Shown: piece by piece, positions 23,807 to 35,732 of the stretch
How positions within the stretch are numbered: position 1 is the first letter of the stretch
How the letters are laid out: each line of letters begins with the position of its first letter
Source: Rhodocollybia butyracea
Lineage: Eukaryota; Basidiomycota; Agaricomycetes; Agaricales; Omphalotaceae
DNA length: 64,000 nucleotides
Reading direction: 5' to 3'
Assembly: GCA_015501585.1 (NCBI GenBank)
Contig: JADNRY010000075.1
Coordinates: forward strand, 124,001-188,000
The notes under the pieces: model-generated
What the model was told of the DNA's origin: nothing
Databases searched by the model: none
What the model saw: only the letters and a program-made list of their open reading frames with translations
Translations under genes and position numbers: made by a program

Positions 23807-24980
23807 GTTTGTGATACTAATCGAACCCTTTTGGCTGTTCTTTTATCTTGTAGGACATGCGTATACACTGAGGCAAGCCAAACAATGTAGAGATCGAGGT
23901 AAAATTCTGCGATACCGAATACCAGTGCTCAGGGTGTCTGTTAAGTATAGAGAATGTATAGAGTCATTAACTAAAGTAGCATTTTAACCCTCTAGCGCGG
24001 GGCGGTGACTGCCTGCCGACAGGCGCTGAGTTTGAATTCCGCCATACATGCTACCAATTATCCTCCTCCTCCCCAGTCTTTGAGATGAAGACACTAGAAA
24101 CTTCTTTCATACTCCGTATGGCCCTTTATAAGCTCTTTATATTTAGTATTTCGGAAATAAGGAAAATGGTCACTCAACGTACAGATGCTTTGTCGATGGA
24201 AATGGACATCATGGGCACAGAAGGAAACAATTGGTCTCTGAGGGTCGAGGCCTTGAGGCCTTGAGGTCTGACACTGGTCTGCGGCGTAATTTTGTGCAAC
24301 CTACAGGCGTCAACATTTTATTTTAATTTTTATCTGCAACTCGTTTCATTTACTTGCAGCATGTACGATATGATCGTGATATGATACGTTGAGCCAACTA
24401 ATCATATCATATCATATCCGTCAGGCATAGGGCAGGTGCTCTCGCGTTGAGCACGTTCAAGTGCCATGGTGTGTTGATGGCACGCGGGTGACACGTGTGC
24501 GTGTCTGTCAAGTCACATGATGGGTAGGACGCTAATTTCTCGCAGACTCGCAATTACTTCGATTACTTAGGCGCGATGTGTACAGGTGGCCTGGCTTTTC
24601 CTAATTGGGACTGTGCCGGTTATTTTCCTTATCCTTCCAAGTTCCCACTATCCGCCAAATCCACAAATCTTCTGACCTAATTTGGTGCATAGTACATACG
24701 CCAGGAGCGAATATGCGAATAGCGACGCCTGGCGATTGAGATTGGTGTGTTATCTGTTCAACTCTGTGTGTTTTTTACGCTGATATATATCTTGCAGATG
24801 AACACATTCAATTTGTCACGTCCTCATTTAGCAGCACTCTCACCAAACAAGTCTACATATGCTCCCGAACTTGGACAGACCGAGGCTCAACCGTGTTCAG
24901 CGCTGGTACGGCCGTGATGTTGCCGTCCAGGCCTATTGGCGCTGATAGTAATACCATCCGACCATTTGGTACGGCGTCCC
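23807..24980. other. gene-free spacer
   Basis: No supportable gene. A short TATCA-type repeat is at about 24403-24419. A tRNA-like stretch near 24000-24045 was examined and rejected. Confidence 0.45.
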
Positions 24981-26546
24981 TTGGATTCAGATTCAGTTAT
25001 GCGTTTATGCCTTCACTTCGATGTGTACCCTGGTAATCTGCAGTACTTGCTGTACCGACTCGTGTAAAGAGCGAACAAGGCAAAGGCTTTGTTCCTGGCC
25101 GCTTGCACTCTCATCTTGCTGCGGAACTACCGCCAAAATGCGCGAAGGCATGGAAATTTGCGAAATTATCATCATCGAGACCCTCCTAATACTTATCCTG
25201 ACAACGCCCTCCTCTTCATACTCATAATCACCTACATATGCCTACACTTGCTCAATCCAGTCAATTTTCAACCTTATCCTTATCTTGCAGCGGGGCACAT
25301 GGGATCTGAAGACACAGATAACGCCGATGCAGCTGGAGAATTGTATTTCACTGCACATTATCATCATACCGACAAGAGGTATTCCGAACTACTGTCCCCC
25401 TCCTTCTCACATCGCACTTTGTGTTTTGGCTCAAAACCCCACGTTCTGTATTGTACAGTCGATTCCGTTCTCTCTATCTATGTGTTTTCGATGGGCATGA
25501 ACGGAATGTGGCAAACGCTCGAAAGGTGCATACACTTTATTGCATAGTCTTCTTGGATCTTAACACTCAACAGGCTTTACGAAGACAGAGTACTTGGCGT
25601 CTCACAGCTGCGCGTGCACTAGTCGTACAGGACCGGGAAACCAATCCAGTGCTCATTGAAATCTCTCGAAATTACTCCTCCGCCTAAGACTTTACCTGCT
25701 GCCGGGTTCAGTGCCACCGAAAACTACACTCATACAGCAGTGAGGATATCAAGATCCTTGGCCTCCGCATGAACAGTGGATACAACCCTCTCGACTCTAA
25801 TACCACTCTATCCCGAATATCAAAACAGTATCCCTAAAGTTACTTCCATCCCCATGCATCCTGTGAACGGTTCCGTCTCAGCTTCTGCTGAAGATACGGA
25901 GCCTCTTGCTGTAGTTCCAGAAGTCGATTCAGTTGAGGCAGAAGCGGCGCAAGAAGCTTTTAAGATGTCAAAGAGACAATATCACCTCACGCTGATGGGG
26001 GGGGATAACTTCATTTCGGCGCCGAATGTACTGACCGAAGCTATAACCTTAGAACCGCCTTCCGAAAGTTCTAAACGGATGCTCCAAGAGCTAACGCACA
26101 GAAGGAACTTAATGTCGGAGTCATCGAGTCCAGACATACATGGAGTCCAAGGATAGGTATGCAGACTACGTCACCAGCGAGGATACGGTAAATTTCTCTT
26201 CCTCTCTAGACTCAACCCGTAATTTTCTCACTTCCAGGATGTGCTAAGATACGAGGCACCCATCATCCGAGACATCACATCTCAACAGCGACCTCTCATC
26301 ATCATCTCCGGCGCCGAACTACGCTCAATGCCAATGCTCAGCCTCACACATTCCAGTTTGGATTTTACGCAACGTATTCGAAACCTCAGACATTCTGATG
26401 CTCTCGGTTTTATCCGTGCGCACTCAATCGAAAAATTCATCGAGGCGGAAACCAAGTTCAAACCAAAGCTCCCTAGAGAGGGCAAGGAGACTTTGCCGCT
26501 TGTGCCGGAGGACCCGACAATGTGGTTTAGAGGGGACGAAGAATAG
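24981..26546 (+). other. unrecognised possible gene 'U' (3' part best supported)
   Basis: The most credible coding piece is the end: YADYVTSEDT (up to about 26188), an intron GTAAATT...CTTCCAG, then DVLRYEAPIIRDITSQQ and on through RNLRHSDALGFIRAHSIEKF to WFRGDEE and stop at 26546. The same exon junction is kept in a partial copy at 29970-30310. Upstream open frames (25089-25547, 25776-26156) have protein-like composition, including HLLNPVNFQPYPYL and AEDTEPLAVVPEV, but I cannot join them into one convincing model. Possibly a decayed or many-exon gene; function unknown. Confidence 0.3.
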
Positions 26547-26559
26547 CGGACGAGTTGTT

Positions 26560-27386
26560 TATGACGGATGATGAATTGTGAGAGGTTAAATGGGACACGG
26601 TCGACGCACTAAAGGGAAGTTGCTTTGACTATGGTTCTTGCATGATTGCGGTAACAAAGTGCGGACCCGTCCTTGTTGAGTTTTCAGTGGAACGTTAACT
26701 GCTTTCCTTCACTCTTGTAAGTTCTGGCTGATGGCTTGCGAGACTAAACTTGAAGCTATTCCATTCTGGACGAGTCGCTTGTCATGCATCTTTTGAGAGT
26801 TTTCGCTTAGTGCGATTAGCTCACACCGCTCCTCAACGGAATCCGCGAGACTTTATGCCGATTGAATGTCAACAAGGAACCAGTAATTCGAGGGGATAGC
26901 ATCGAGTTCATTTCAAGCTGTCATGGCAAAAATGGCAAAAATCTTGGCACAAAACTTTCGGTTTCGACTGCTGGTTCCAAGGTCCTTGTCGTATCCTCGT
27001 GTCAAATCGGTGGTACTGATCAAGAGTCTCCGTGATATCATCCTGCTAGCCTTCAAACAAATCAGCTGCGTGTATTTTCTGCTTGAGTATACGGCGGTCC
27101 ACGAGACCTTGCCCATGCTTCGATCTTATATTCGAAGCCCAGCAGGCTGCTTTCGATTCTTCGATTCTTCTACATGACACTGCTATTCAAAGTACGATTG
27201 GTGGAGGTGGAACTTAGTATTGCTCTGAGGGGTGTATTAAGGTTCGTCTTTATTTTCTCTCATGACATTGACACTACCATTGAAAACATGATGTTCTTTT
27301 CTCTGACCATAGTCAGCAAGGTACAGTACCATTTCTATATATATAAGATGGAGACATACGAAAATCCCTTTGTTCATCTACTAAGT
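26560..27386. repeat. P450 upstream region, left copy of a duplication
   Basis: Similar to 34890-35732 (GGTAACAAAGTGCGGAC / GGTGACAAAGTGCGGAC; TCGAGGGGATAGCATCGAGTTCATTTCAAGCTG in both). It is the promoter-containing left end of the duplicated P450 unit. No gene inside. Confidence 0.7.
27336..27346 (+). promoter_or_regulatory. TATA box, P450 copy 1
   Basis: TATATATATAA about 41 bases before the ATG at 27387; preserved in copy 2. Confidence 0.5.
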
Positions 27387-29604
27387 ATGGCTCCTGCCTC
27401 TTTGTTTTTGACTTTGTATGGAATTGCAGCTTTTGCTGTGGCCCTGCTATATTTCCGTCCTCGCCGTCAGTCTTTTGTAGAGTCCTTCCCTCCGGGTCCC
27501 AAATCCCCAACCATGCCCACTCTTGATCCCTGGGTCCAATATCAGCAGTGGGGAAGAGAATACGGTTGATTATCTACAATTACTTACGCCAATACACGAA
27601 ATACTGATTTTCGGAATGATACTCTTACAGGAGATCTCCTCTACATTCGGGAACATAACATGCTCATTATCAACCATGCTCATGTTGCTATTGATCTCCT
27701 AGAAAAGCGTGCTCGTATCTACTTGGATCGACCAATGACCGAAGTGATGAAGTTGTGAGTCTGGGTTCTGCTTCCCAAGTCACAGCTGAATTTTTCTCTT
27801 TGCAAGGTGTGGATTGAATGACATACTTGCCCTGGAGGTGAACGTCCTGACTTGCCTACCAAAAGGCTCACCTCCAACCATACACTACTTCGCACTAATC
27901 CTGATTTGTATCATATAGAAATATTCAGATAAATGGAGGGGAAACAGGAGGCTTTTCCAGCAAAATTTTCGTCAATCTGCAAGCCGTCGCTTCCATCCAA
28001 TCCAATATAAGGAAATCAGCCAATATTTGCGTGATTTGACAGCGGTCCCAGAAGAATTTATGCAGCACACCATGTCGTATGTCTAAGTGACTTATTTTGC
28101 GGCAGGGCTAGCTGAATTTTTTTTTCTACAAGACTGTCTCTAAATCTCATATATTCTTCATTGTATGGCCTAGACATTGCTTCTGATGATCCTATTTCCC
28201 AGAAGGCCTTAGAAGCTGCTGCTTTAATTGGACGAGCACTATCAGAGCCCTTCCCTGGCGTTGAGCTATTTCCCTGGCTGCGTTTCATGCCTTCTTGGTT
28301 TCCTGGATGTGGGTTTCAACAGATAGCAAACAAATGTGACCAGAATATTCAAGAAGTAGATACCATCCTATTCGACAGAGCAGTAAATAATTTGGCAAGT
28401 ATATTTTTAAACTGTTCTGATGTTCGAACTTCTAATTCCTTGTAATCCAGAAAATAGGCACTGGGACTTCCCTTATTGCTGAGCTAGCTCTTGAAAACGG
28501 TGGAAAGCCTGTGGAGATTAAGAAGATCAAGGCAATGGGTACCGTTAGTTTTCTGGGTAAGACTTTATTTTTTGCAATCCTAAATCTGGCAACAGAATTT
28601 AACTTCTCCCATTAGCTGCAGCACATACGGTACAAAATCTTTACTTGAACTGACATTATTCCTTGAAACTTGTTAATATTTGGAGCTTAATAGACAATAT
28701 CTTCCATCAGCTCTTTCCTCCTCGCTATGGTTCAAAATCCTGACATTCAGTCCAAAGCGCAAGCTGAAATTGACCATGTTATTGGGAGAGATCGATTGCC
28801 TACCTTTGAGGACCGACGTTCTCTTCCTTATGTTGAATCTGTTTATCGTGAAGTAATGCGAATGCACCCATCTCTTCCCCTTGGTATGAATTCCCATTCC
28901 CAGACTCGGAGACTAGATATTTCTTGACATCTTGTATAGGGCTTCTTCGCGCTTCAACTGAAGATGACTTTTACAGAGGTTACCATATTCCTAAAGGTTG
29001 TAAAAACTTCTGGCTCTCTGTTTGGTGTTGGTATTAACACAGTTTCATTCAGGATGTACGGTTGTCTCCAATATCTGGTGAGATCAAATCCTCTTTACAG
29101 AAAGCTCATGAGCTGAAGGACATTTCTCGGGCTATGGGTCGAGACCCCGATGTATACTCAGAGCCCGATAAATTTAAGCCTGACCGTTTTCTGGACTCTC
29201 CAAACGGGCCATTCACGAGCATTAACGACATTCACGCATTTGGATTTGGGCGAAGGTTCATCAATTTTTGTCTAAATATTTTCCTCCATAGCTGTGTTTT
29301 CCTTTCTAGAGTCTGTGTTGGCCGTTATATGGCTGACAACACCGTCTGGCTCACGATTGCATCTGTTCTGGCCACACTAGATATACACAATGCCAAGGAC
29401 AATGAAGGTAATGAAATCAACATCTCGCGGGAGTATACTAGAAACTTCTTACGGTATATGCTCTCTGAATCCGTGCATGTTTCTATGCTGACATCACTCA
29501 ATACCCCAATTTATTTCAGCCACCCCAAGCCATACCAATCTTCCATTACACCTCGCGACCTGCAAGCGCGGGATTTGATTTTGGCGACAGGTATGGTAGA
29601 TTGA
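27387..29604 (+). pseudogene. cytochrome P450, copy 1 (splice-acceptor and I-helix lesions)
   Basis: Exons: 27387-27564, 27631-27754, 27807-27837, 27919-28076, 28133-28394, 28451-28556, 28616-28629, 28694-28883, 28940-28996, 29053-29077, then about 29132-29256, 29312-29452 and 29519-29604. N-terminal membrane anchor (LFLTLYGIAAFAVALLYF) and proline hinge (FPPGPKSP) point to the ER. ExxR is present (ESVYREVMRMHP) and the haem loop FGFGRRVCVGR is intact. It resembles fungal CYP64-like (O-methylsterigmatocystin oxidoreductase-type) P450s. Two defects: the I-helix reads AAAHTT where copy 2 has AASDTT, losing the acid of the proton relay, and the acceptor before AMGRDP is TCTCG where copy 2 has TTTAG, with every nearby AG giving a stop or wrong frame. 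The intron at 28395-28450 starts with GC. Monooxygenase by family, probably inactive. Confidence 0.85.
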
Positions 29605-29760
29605 GAGTTGAAGACTTGAAGTAAATTCCTTCTGTGTATTTGTACAGTGATTTTGCGATGACAATCTTCGAGTGGAAAATTCTCCTGTCTTTCCTTGGGT
29701 ACACGGTTCTCACTTTGCCCGGCGCTACGCACCCCGGGGTGCGCAGCGCACTGTAGTAAT
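29605..29760 (+). pseudogene. GMC oxidoreductase 3' fragment behind P450 copy 1
   Basis: GACAATCTTCGAGTGGAAAATTC ... TTTCCTTGGGTACACGG (29662-29708) tracks the codons for DNLRVADSSIFPWVLGTH in the intact GMC gene (34327-34378). No other part of a GMC gene is left here. Confidence 0.6.
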
Positions 29761-30440
29761 TCAGATTCAGAGTAACCCTAATTATGCGCTTTATGCGTTC
29801 ACTTCAATGGTGCCAGGTGTACCTTGGTAATCTGCAGTCCGAAAGAACATAGTCCTGGGAGATTATCCCCATGGCAGACATACGCAGAGGGCAAGGATAT
29901 CTTATGAATAATGTGTGTGTCGTGTGTTGAATATGATGGCTGAAGCTCTTGCCTCATTGGTGTTGAATGGGTATGCAGATTACGTCGCCAGCGAGGATAC
30001 GGTAAATTTATCTTCTCTTCTAGACTCAATCTGCCCATTAATTCACTTCCAGGATGTGCATATGAGGTACCCTTCATCCAAAACATCACATCTCGACAGT
30101 GACCTTCTGCAACCTCTCATCATCATTGGTGCCAAACTAAGTACGGTCAATGCTGAATGCCCAATCTCGCACGTTCCATATTTTGAATTTTGCTCTTATG
30201 GAGACCAATTTTTTTCGCAACGCATTCAAAACCTCAGACATTCGGATGCTCTCGCTTTTATCCGTGCGCACTCAATCGAGGAACTCATTGAGGCGGAGGC
30301 CGAGTTCTAAAAAAAGCTCCCTAGAAAGGATCGCTTGGAGCAGGTCAGCTCGGCAAGGAGACCTTGCTGCCTGCACTGGAGGACGTGACATATACCCAGG
30401 AAAGGAAGAAAAAGTTGGGATGGTCCCCATTTCCTAGGAG
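29761..30440 (+). pseudogene. partial copy of unknown gene U
   Basis: 29765-29850 resembles 24985-25050, then about 1.1 kb is missing, and 29965-30310 follows 26160-26470: YADYVASEDT, the conserved intron with TTCCAG, and QNLRHSDALAFIRAHSIEEL. Stops follow at 30308. A deleted duplicate. Confidence 0.6.
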
Positions 30441-30544
30441 TCAAGCATAAATAAGTACTAAGGATTTAAGAATACAAAGGAATAGATAGAAGGAAGAATG
30501 ATCTACATATGTTCAACCAGAGGCTAGAGTTGCAACCATACTAG

Positions 30545-31844
30545 TCAGGTGTAATGTATACTGTTTTCTGTCAGCTTGCTTGACCAACCATTGTCCGGGC
30601 CAGCAGATGCTGTATCACAAGTGGTGTGCATACCACTAATGCCATGTGTCTGAACTGGTCCAAACTGCATTGTTGATAACACAGTTTTTGGATTGGGTGA
30701 AGGATCAAATGTACTACCACTGGGATCAGAGATTTCTGGGTCAACTTCTTGACGATTCCAGTTTTGTTTACGGGTCCATATGGTTGCAAACACGACCCCA
30801 AGGATTGCAACATACTAGAGAAGTAACATACTCAATAATCAACTCTGTTCGAGCACTTGAACTAAACTCACATTATTTGATAGCAAAATGTAGGATCCCT
30901 CGGTGAAAGATGGGTCTCTGGCAATAAAAATGATCGATGCAATGTTCATGATAATGCTGCCTCCGACTCAGTTAGAGTTGGGTCTGTAGGATATGCAGAG
31001 TTAACTCACGGGAAGACAAAGTTTCCCAACCCAATAAGGAAAAGAGATCGGATACGAACAAGTAAACTTTCTGTAGTAACAGTGTTCAAAACTCAGTGTG
31101 TCAAGTTGGAATTGAAATAAAAACATACTGCTACGTATCATGACTGTATTACTTGCAGGTCGTTGATACAGCCACAATTTATACAAAAAGAATGAGGATG
31201 CATAGCTGAGGAGTAGTAGTATAAAGTTAGACTCATGCCGTCTAAGAGTAGAAATATGACACTCACAAGTTATCCACCATCTGTAAGGTCCATTCAGTCA
31301 TGATATACGGGTTTCTTGGCCAGGTTGACTCTGCAGCCAAAAGAACGCTGGGAAGGCGGCCACTTGTGTGGGTGAAAGAGTTCAAGTAAAGGACCACAGC
31401 TATGAACCTCCCACATTTAACAATGGCCGGTAACGCCAGAATTGAAAAGAGAATCCGTGGAGGGGTGGACTTGATAGGATAAAATGCAATAACGCGAAAT
31501 AAAAGTATGGAATCAATGAACACTGGAGAAACAATGGCAAAGGCAATGACGGCAGTAAGCAAGCTCTTTGAGACAGGCTCTAGTGGATTGAGGATCTGCT
31601 TTGTTTCTAAGGCGGCATTAATCGCTGCTTCGCAGATTCCACTACAGCATGCTAGGACATTCAAAATGAAAACGGGGTGGCGGCGGGTTTGAGGGGTAGA
31701 AAAGTAGAATAGAGTGAACACCAGCGGTACGAGAGTGGCACCGAGAGGTGTGAGGATCAGAATGAAGTTTAAAGAGGGTCTGATGGCAGCAATATAGTTC
31801 AGACCTGGAGGAGGAGGGGGCGGAAGGTCCAAAGAACTCGACAT
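30545..31844 (-). CDS. seven-transmembrane protein, agaricomycete-type
   Basis: Five exons: 31844-31267, 31205-31129, 31070-31010, 30956-30872 and 30814-30545. A Pro-rich N-terminus (MSSSLDLPPPPPPGLNYIAA) is followed by about seven hydrophobic segments: FILILTPLGATLVPLVFTLF, HPVFILNVLACCSGICEAAI, SLLTAVIAFAIVSPVFIDSI, ILFSILALPAIVKCGRFIAV, a short helix around YASSFFLYKLW, LFLIGLGNFVFPIIMNIASI, and YVAILGVVFATIW. The C-terminal tail of about 75 residues is polar and probably cytosolic. This topology is GPCR-like, but no diagnostic motif of STE2, STE3 or other named classes is visible. It lies between P450 copy 1 and the GMC gene; whether it belongs to the cluster is not known. Confidence 0.78.
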
Positions 31845-32456
31845 TTAGTGGATGTTGATTATTATGCGCCAGGAGAGCCATGCCTCTTATACGAACACAA
31901 CCTATGCCGTATAATCAATTTCTCCTTTCCCGAGTACGAGTAAACCAGTGATAGGAGAGCACGGATCGCAAGACAGGCTTTTCAGTAGCAGTGCATCATT
32001 AAGATTAATTCGGTTGAAAGACAGTGATGACTCTAACTTCTTGCGGCGAACAAAAAGCTACAAAATGGCGCCTCGCGTTGATTAGTTCAGCTAGAAGAGT
32101 TTATTCTTGATCGGCTTAGACCTTTTCAAGGGAATTTTCACTAAAAATAGAGGCAGCCAACGCGTTACTATAGAGGCGCCACAGCCTGATCCAGTGAATA
32201 AGGAATGAGTTCACTCACTGGCTTGAATTCCGATGACTCTTGATTATCATAATATGATAGTTTCAGATGCCTTGCTGTCAGTGTTACACTCAGGAGTCAA
32301 GCTAACTCAAGCGCCTTCAACTTGAAGCACTGGGTCGAAGCTGTGAGCTTTATTAAATTTTCAACTAAGTAGCCGGAGATCTGATCATCGAATCAATGAT
32401 GAACCTTATTTAATTGGGCGGTCAAACTCCCCACAACAACCATCTCAGGCGCTGCG
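31845..32456. other. divergent intergenic region, 7-TM / GMC genes
   Basis: About 610 bases with no gene; holds both promoters. No specific motif recognised. Confidence 0.5.
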
Positions 32457-34466
32457 ATGTGGCCGTTTTCCCTTTCCTATCCTGAGTTCTCTCTGCAAGA
32501 GGTATTCGAGGAATACGACTACATAATAATTGGCACGTGTTTCCTTGTTGATTTCCTTCCATGGGTCAACTCTAACTCGTTTGTAGGCGGTGGTACCGCA
32601 GGAGCAGTTTTAGCGAACCGACTTACCACGAACGGCGACAGTACCGTGTTGTTAGTAGAACGAGGCCCAGTGGCTGACTCTTGGGCCTCTCGAGTACCAC
32701 TTCTGTCCTCAGACTTTGCCTCAGATGGCTCACGAACACACAAAGTTTCCAGTGTACATCAGGGAAGCCTTGGACGGTCCATTGAGTTGTTTACTGGCTC
32801 TGTGTTGGGAGGGACTTCGAGAATGAACCAAATGCTCTATGGCCGGGGTTTAGCAACAGAATACAACGCATGGAGGGATGCAGGAAATCCTGGATGGGGC
32901 TGGGATGATATGAAGCCGTATTTCCTAAAGTCTGAACGCGCTTTATACCCTTGTGATGCTAACATTCACAATACCCAAGGTATGTATCTATTTCAGCTCG
33001 ATTATTATCTTCATGTCATTCTGCAGGTGAATGGTGCAACCGGCCGAGTGAAGCTCTCGCGTTTCCTGGATTCAGCCAGTACTTCCTTTCCGTCTTATAC
33101 CGTGCAAATTCGTTTCAACTTCTGTTATTTTCAGTGTTCTCGAAGCGTCCAAGGCAGCTGGGCTACCCAACATTAGTGATATCAACTCTCCCGAACAACC
33201 TGTCGTGGGATGCGGCTTGCTTCATTTTACACGCGATCAACACCAGCATCGTAGCTCGACGTACAGCGCTTTTCTTCCTCTCGAACTTGTTGTACAAAGG
33301 ACGTCAAGGCTCCACATTCTAACTAATACTGAAGCTATCAAGCTCAGGACCAGAGCACGTTTAGGTCCCGGGCGGTTTTTGGTTCAGGGCGTTGAGCTCA
33401 AGTCGCGCGCGGATGCCAAGCAACGATACATACAGGCCAGGAAGGAAGTAATATTGTGCGCGGGACCTTTTGGTTCTCCTCATGTGTTGATGCTTAGGTT
33501 CGTTTCCTTCTCAAATTTTCTACAAGGCCTCACGAAGTATATATCAGTGGAATTGGGCCTGCCCGTCACTTACAAGAGAAAGACATCTCCGTTATTAGAG
33601 ATATTCCAGCAGTCGGTTCGAATCTAGGCGACCATTTCGGAGTCTCTGTCGCCTTTGAAGTACCCATGGCACACTCATTTGTCTCCTTGCAAAGACGACC
33701 CTGGATATTTATCATTGAACTCTTCAAGTATCTATTCTTTGGGACGGGTATGCTCCTTGCACCCGTTGTTCAAATCGTTTTGTTTGCATCTTCTTTGCTT
33801 CTCGATGAGAAAGGTTTACCTAAGTCAACCGAGATTAGGCAAGACATCTTACCTGACATCGAAATTATGCCTGTAAGTTTTGCTATCCTTCTTGGGGTTA
33901 CTCTCTTTTCATATAGTCCCTAGATGGCGTATGACTCCACTGACAATCCTGTAACTTCTCGGGGCATGTTCAGCTTTCTCAATGTACTGTTACACCCTGA
34001 AAGCAAAGGCACTGTGCGACTGTCGTCTGCGAATCCCTCAGACCCACTCGTTATTGATCCCCAATATCTCACAAATGGAGCGGACTTTGCGCCTCTACGT
34101 GCCTCTCTTAGACTTACACTTCGTTTGCGAGATCGTATGGTCGAACAAGGATACCCTCTCATAGACTTTGGAGTACCCGACGGTGAAGATGATGCATCAT
34201 TGGACAAGTTCATCTGTACACGGAATCGGACAACTTATCATTATTCCTCAACATGTCGCATGGGTCCCGATAATGGAGAAGAAAGTGGGGGTGTAGTCAA
34301 TGAGGAGCTTTTTGTGCACGGATTTGACAATCTTCGAGTGGCAGATTCTTCTATCTTTCCTTGGGTGCTCGGTACACACTTGCAAGCTCCAACTGTGGCC
34401 GTTGCAGAGAAGTGCGCAGACATGATCTTATTGAGACACCATGAAAGGAATTCAGTTGGTATATAA
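32457..34466 (+). CDS. GMC oxidoreductase (FAD-dependent alcohol oxidase/dehydrogenase family)
   Basis: Six exons: 32457-32532, 32587-32979, 33027-33078, 33135-33497, 33548-33872 and 33924-34466, giving 583 residues. FAD-binding loop YIIIGGGTAGAVLANRL is formed across the first, GC-AG intron (54 nt, in frame and stop-free, so retention would insert 18 residues in the loop). GMC signature 1 is near GSVLGGTSRMNQMLYGRG; signature 2 is GSPHVLML|SGIGPARHL. The catalytic histidine is in YHYSSTCRMG and the partner in GTHLQAPTVAVAEK. No signal peptide, so unlike secreted aryl-alcohol or glucose oxidases it is probably intracellular. GMC enzymes oxidise alcohols, sugars or choline with FAD; the substrate is unknown. 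Relics behind both P450s show that P450 and GMC genes were neighbours before duplication. Confidence 0.9.
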
Positions 34467-35732
34467 TGCAGTATTTACTTTGGTTCAAGCCATCTTCTTG
34501 TATTATCTTCGCCGTAAATCTGAGTCTTAGCCCAACAGTTGAAGTCGAAAGAAACGAGGTCCAGCGAGACCGGAGGTGCACTCTGAATTTTCGTTCCTTC
34601 TCAGCTCAGTGCTCCTTATGTAACAGTAAACACTTTCGGTCCTACCCACATGATAATCGCGTCAGTGATCCCGTACACAAGCAATGCTTCAATTTGACTA
34701 TAGGTCAGGACCAAATTGCGGACAGTGACATACAGTATGGTTTCTGGTGTGTGTGTGTGTGTTTTTGCGTCGCTCTGTAGATTTCTAGTATCTACAAGTG
34801 CTAATCGGCATTTCGCAGATGAGCCCGTTCTCGAGACTGTAATTTAGAGACGGGGATGGAGAAAAGCAGACCGGTATTAGTAGACACTGCGTTGTTTGTG
34901 ATGGGCGATTATGGATTGTTGCGAGAGGTTGAATGGGACACAGACGAGGAAGTTATTTTGATGGTGAGACTGGTTTTTGCATGATCGCGGTGACAAAGTG
35001 CGGACGCGTCCTCATTGAGTTTTCAGTGCAACACTGTTAACTGCTTTCCTTCACTCTTGTGAGTTCTCGCTGATGGCTTATAAGACTAAACTTGAAGCTA
35101 TTCTCTTCTGGACGAGTCGCTTGTCATGGTTTTCACTCCTGATAGTGTGATTAGCCGCTCCTATGCTCTGAACGGAGGAATCCGCAAGACTTTATGCCAA
35201 TCAATTGCTAACAAGCAACCAGTCATTCGAGGGGATAGCATCGAGTTCATTTCAAGCTGTCCATGGCAAAAATGCTTGTTGTCACAAAACTTTCGACTTC
35301 GACTGCTGGTTCCAGGGCTTGTAGCATCCTCGTGTCAAATCGCTGGTACTGATCGGAGTCTCCGCCATATCATGCTGGCCTTCAACCAAATCGGCTGCGT
35401 GTACTTTCTGCTTAAGTATCGCGCGGTCCACGAGACCAAGTTGTTCATGCTTTGATCTTATATTCAAAGCCTAGCAGGCTGCTTTTGATTCTTCGATTCT
35501 TCTACATGACGCTGCTATTCAAAGTGCGATTGGTGGAGGTGGAACTTATAATTGCTCTGAGGGGTGTATTAAGGTTCATCTTTATTTTCATCCATGACAT
35601 CGACACTTGTGGAATCACTTTTCACATACCCGGGCCATTGGGAACATGACGCTCTTATCATAGTCAGCAAGGTACAGTACCGTTCCGTATATATAAGGTG
35701 GAGACATATGAAAATTCCTTCGTTCATCTACT
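34467..35732. repeat. spacer and P450 upstream region, right copy of a duplication
   Basis: 34890-35732 duplicates 26560-27386. A (GT)n microsatellite is at about 34749-34762. No gene. Confidence 0.65.
35688..35696 (+). promoter_or_regulatory. TATA box, P450 copy 2
   Basis: TATATATAA 37 bases before the ATG at 35733; equivalent to the element at 27336. Confidence 0.5.

Noticed and set aside
23995..24060. tRNA-like stretch (GCGGGGCGGTGACTG...GAGTTTGAATTCCGCC)
   Set aside because: A T-loop-like GTTTGAATTC is present, but the acceptor and T stems do not pair and no anticodon arm could be folded.
24395..24420. TATCA tandem repeat as a possible regulatory array
   Set aside because: Only about four units and no gene nearby.
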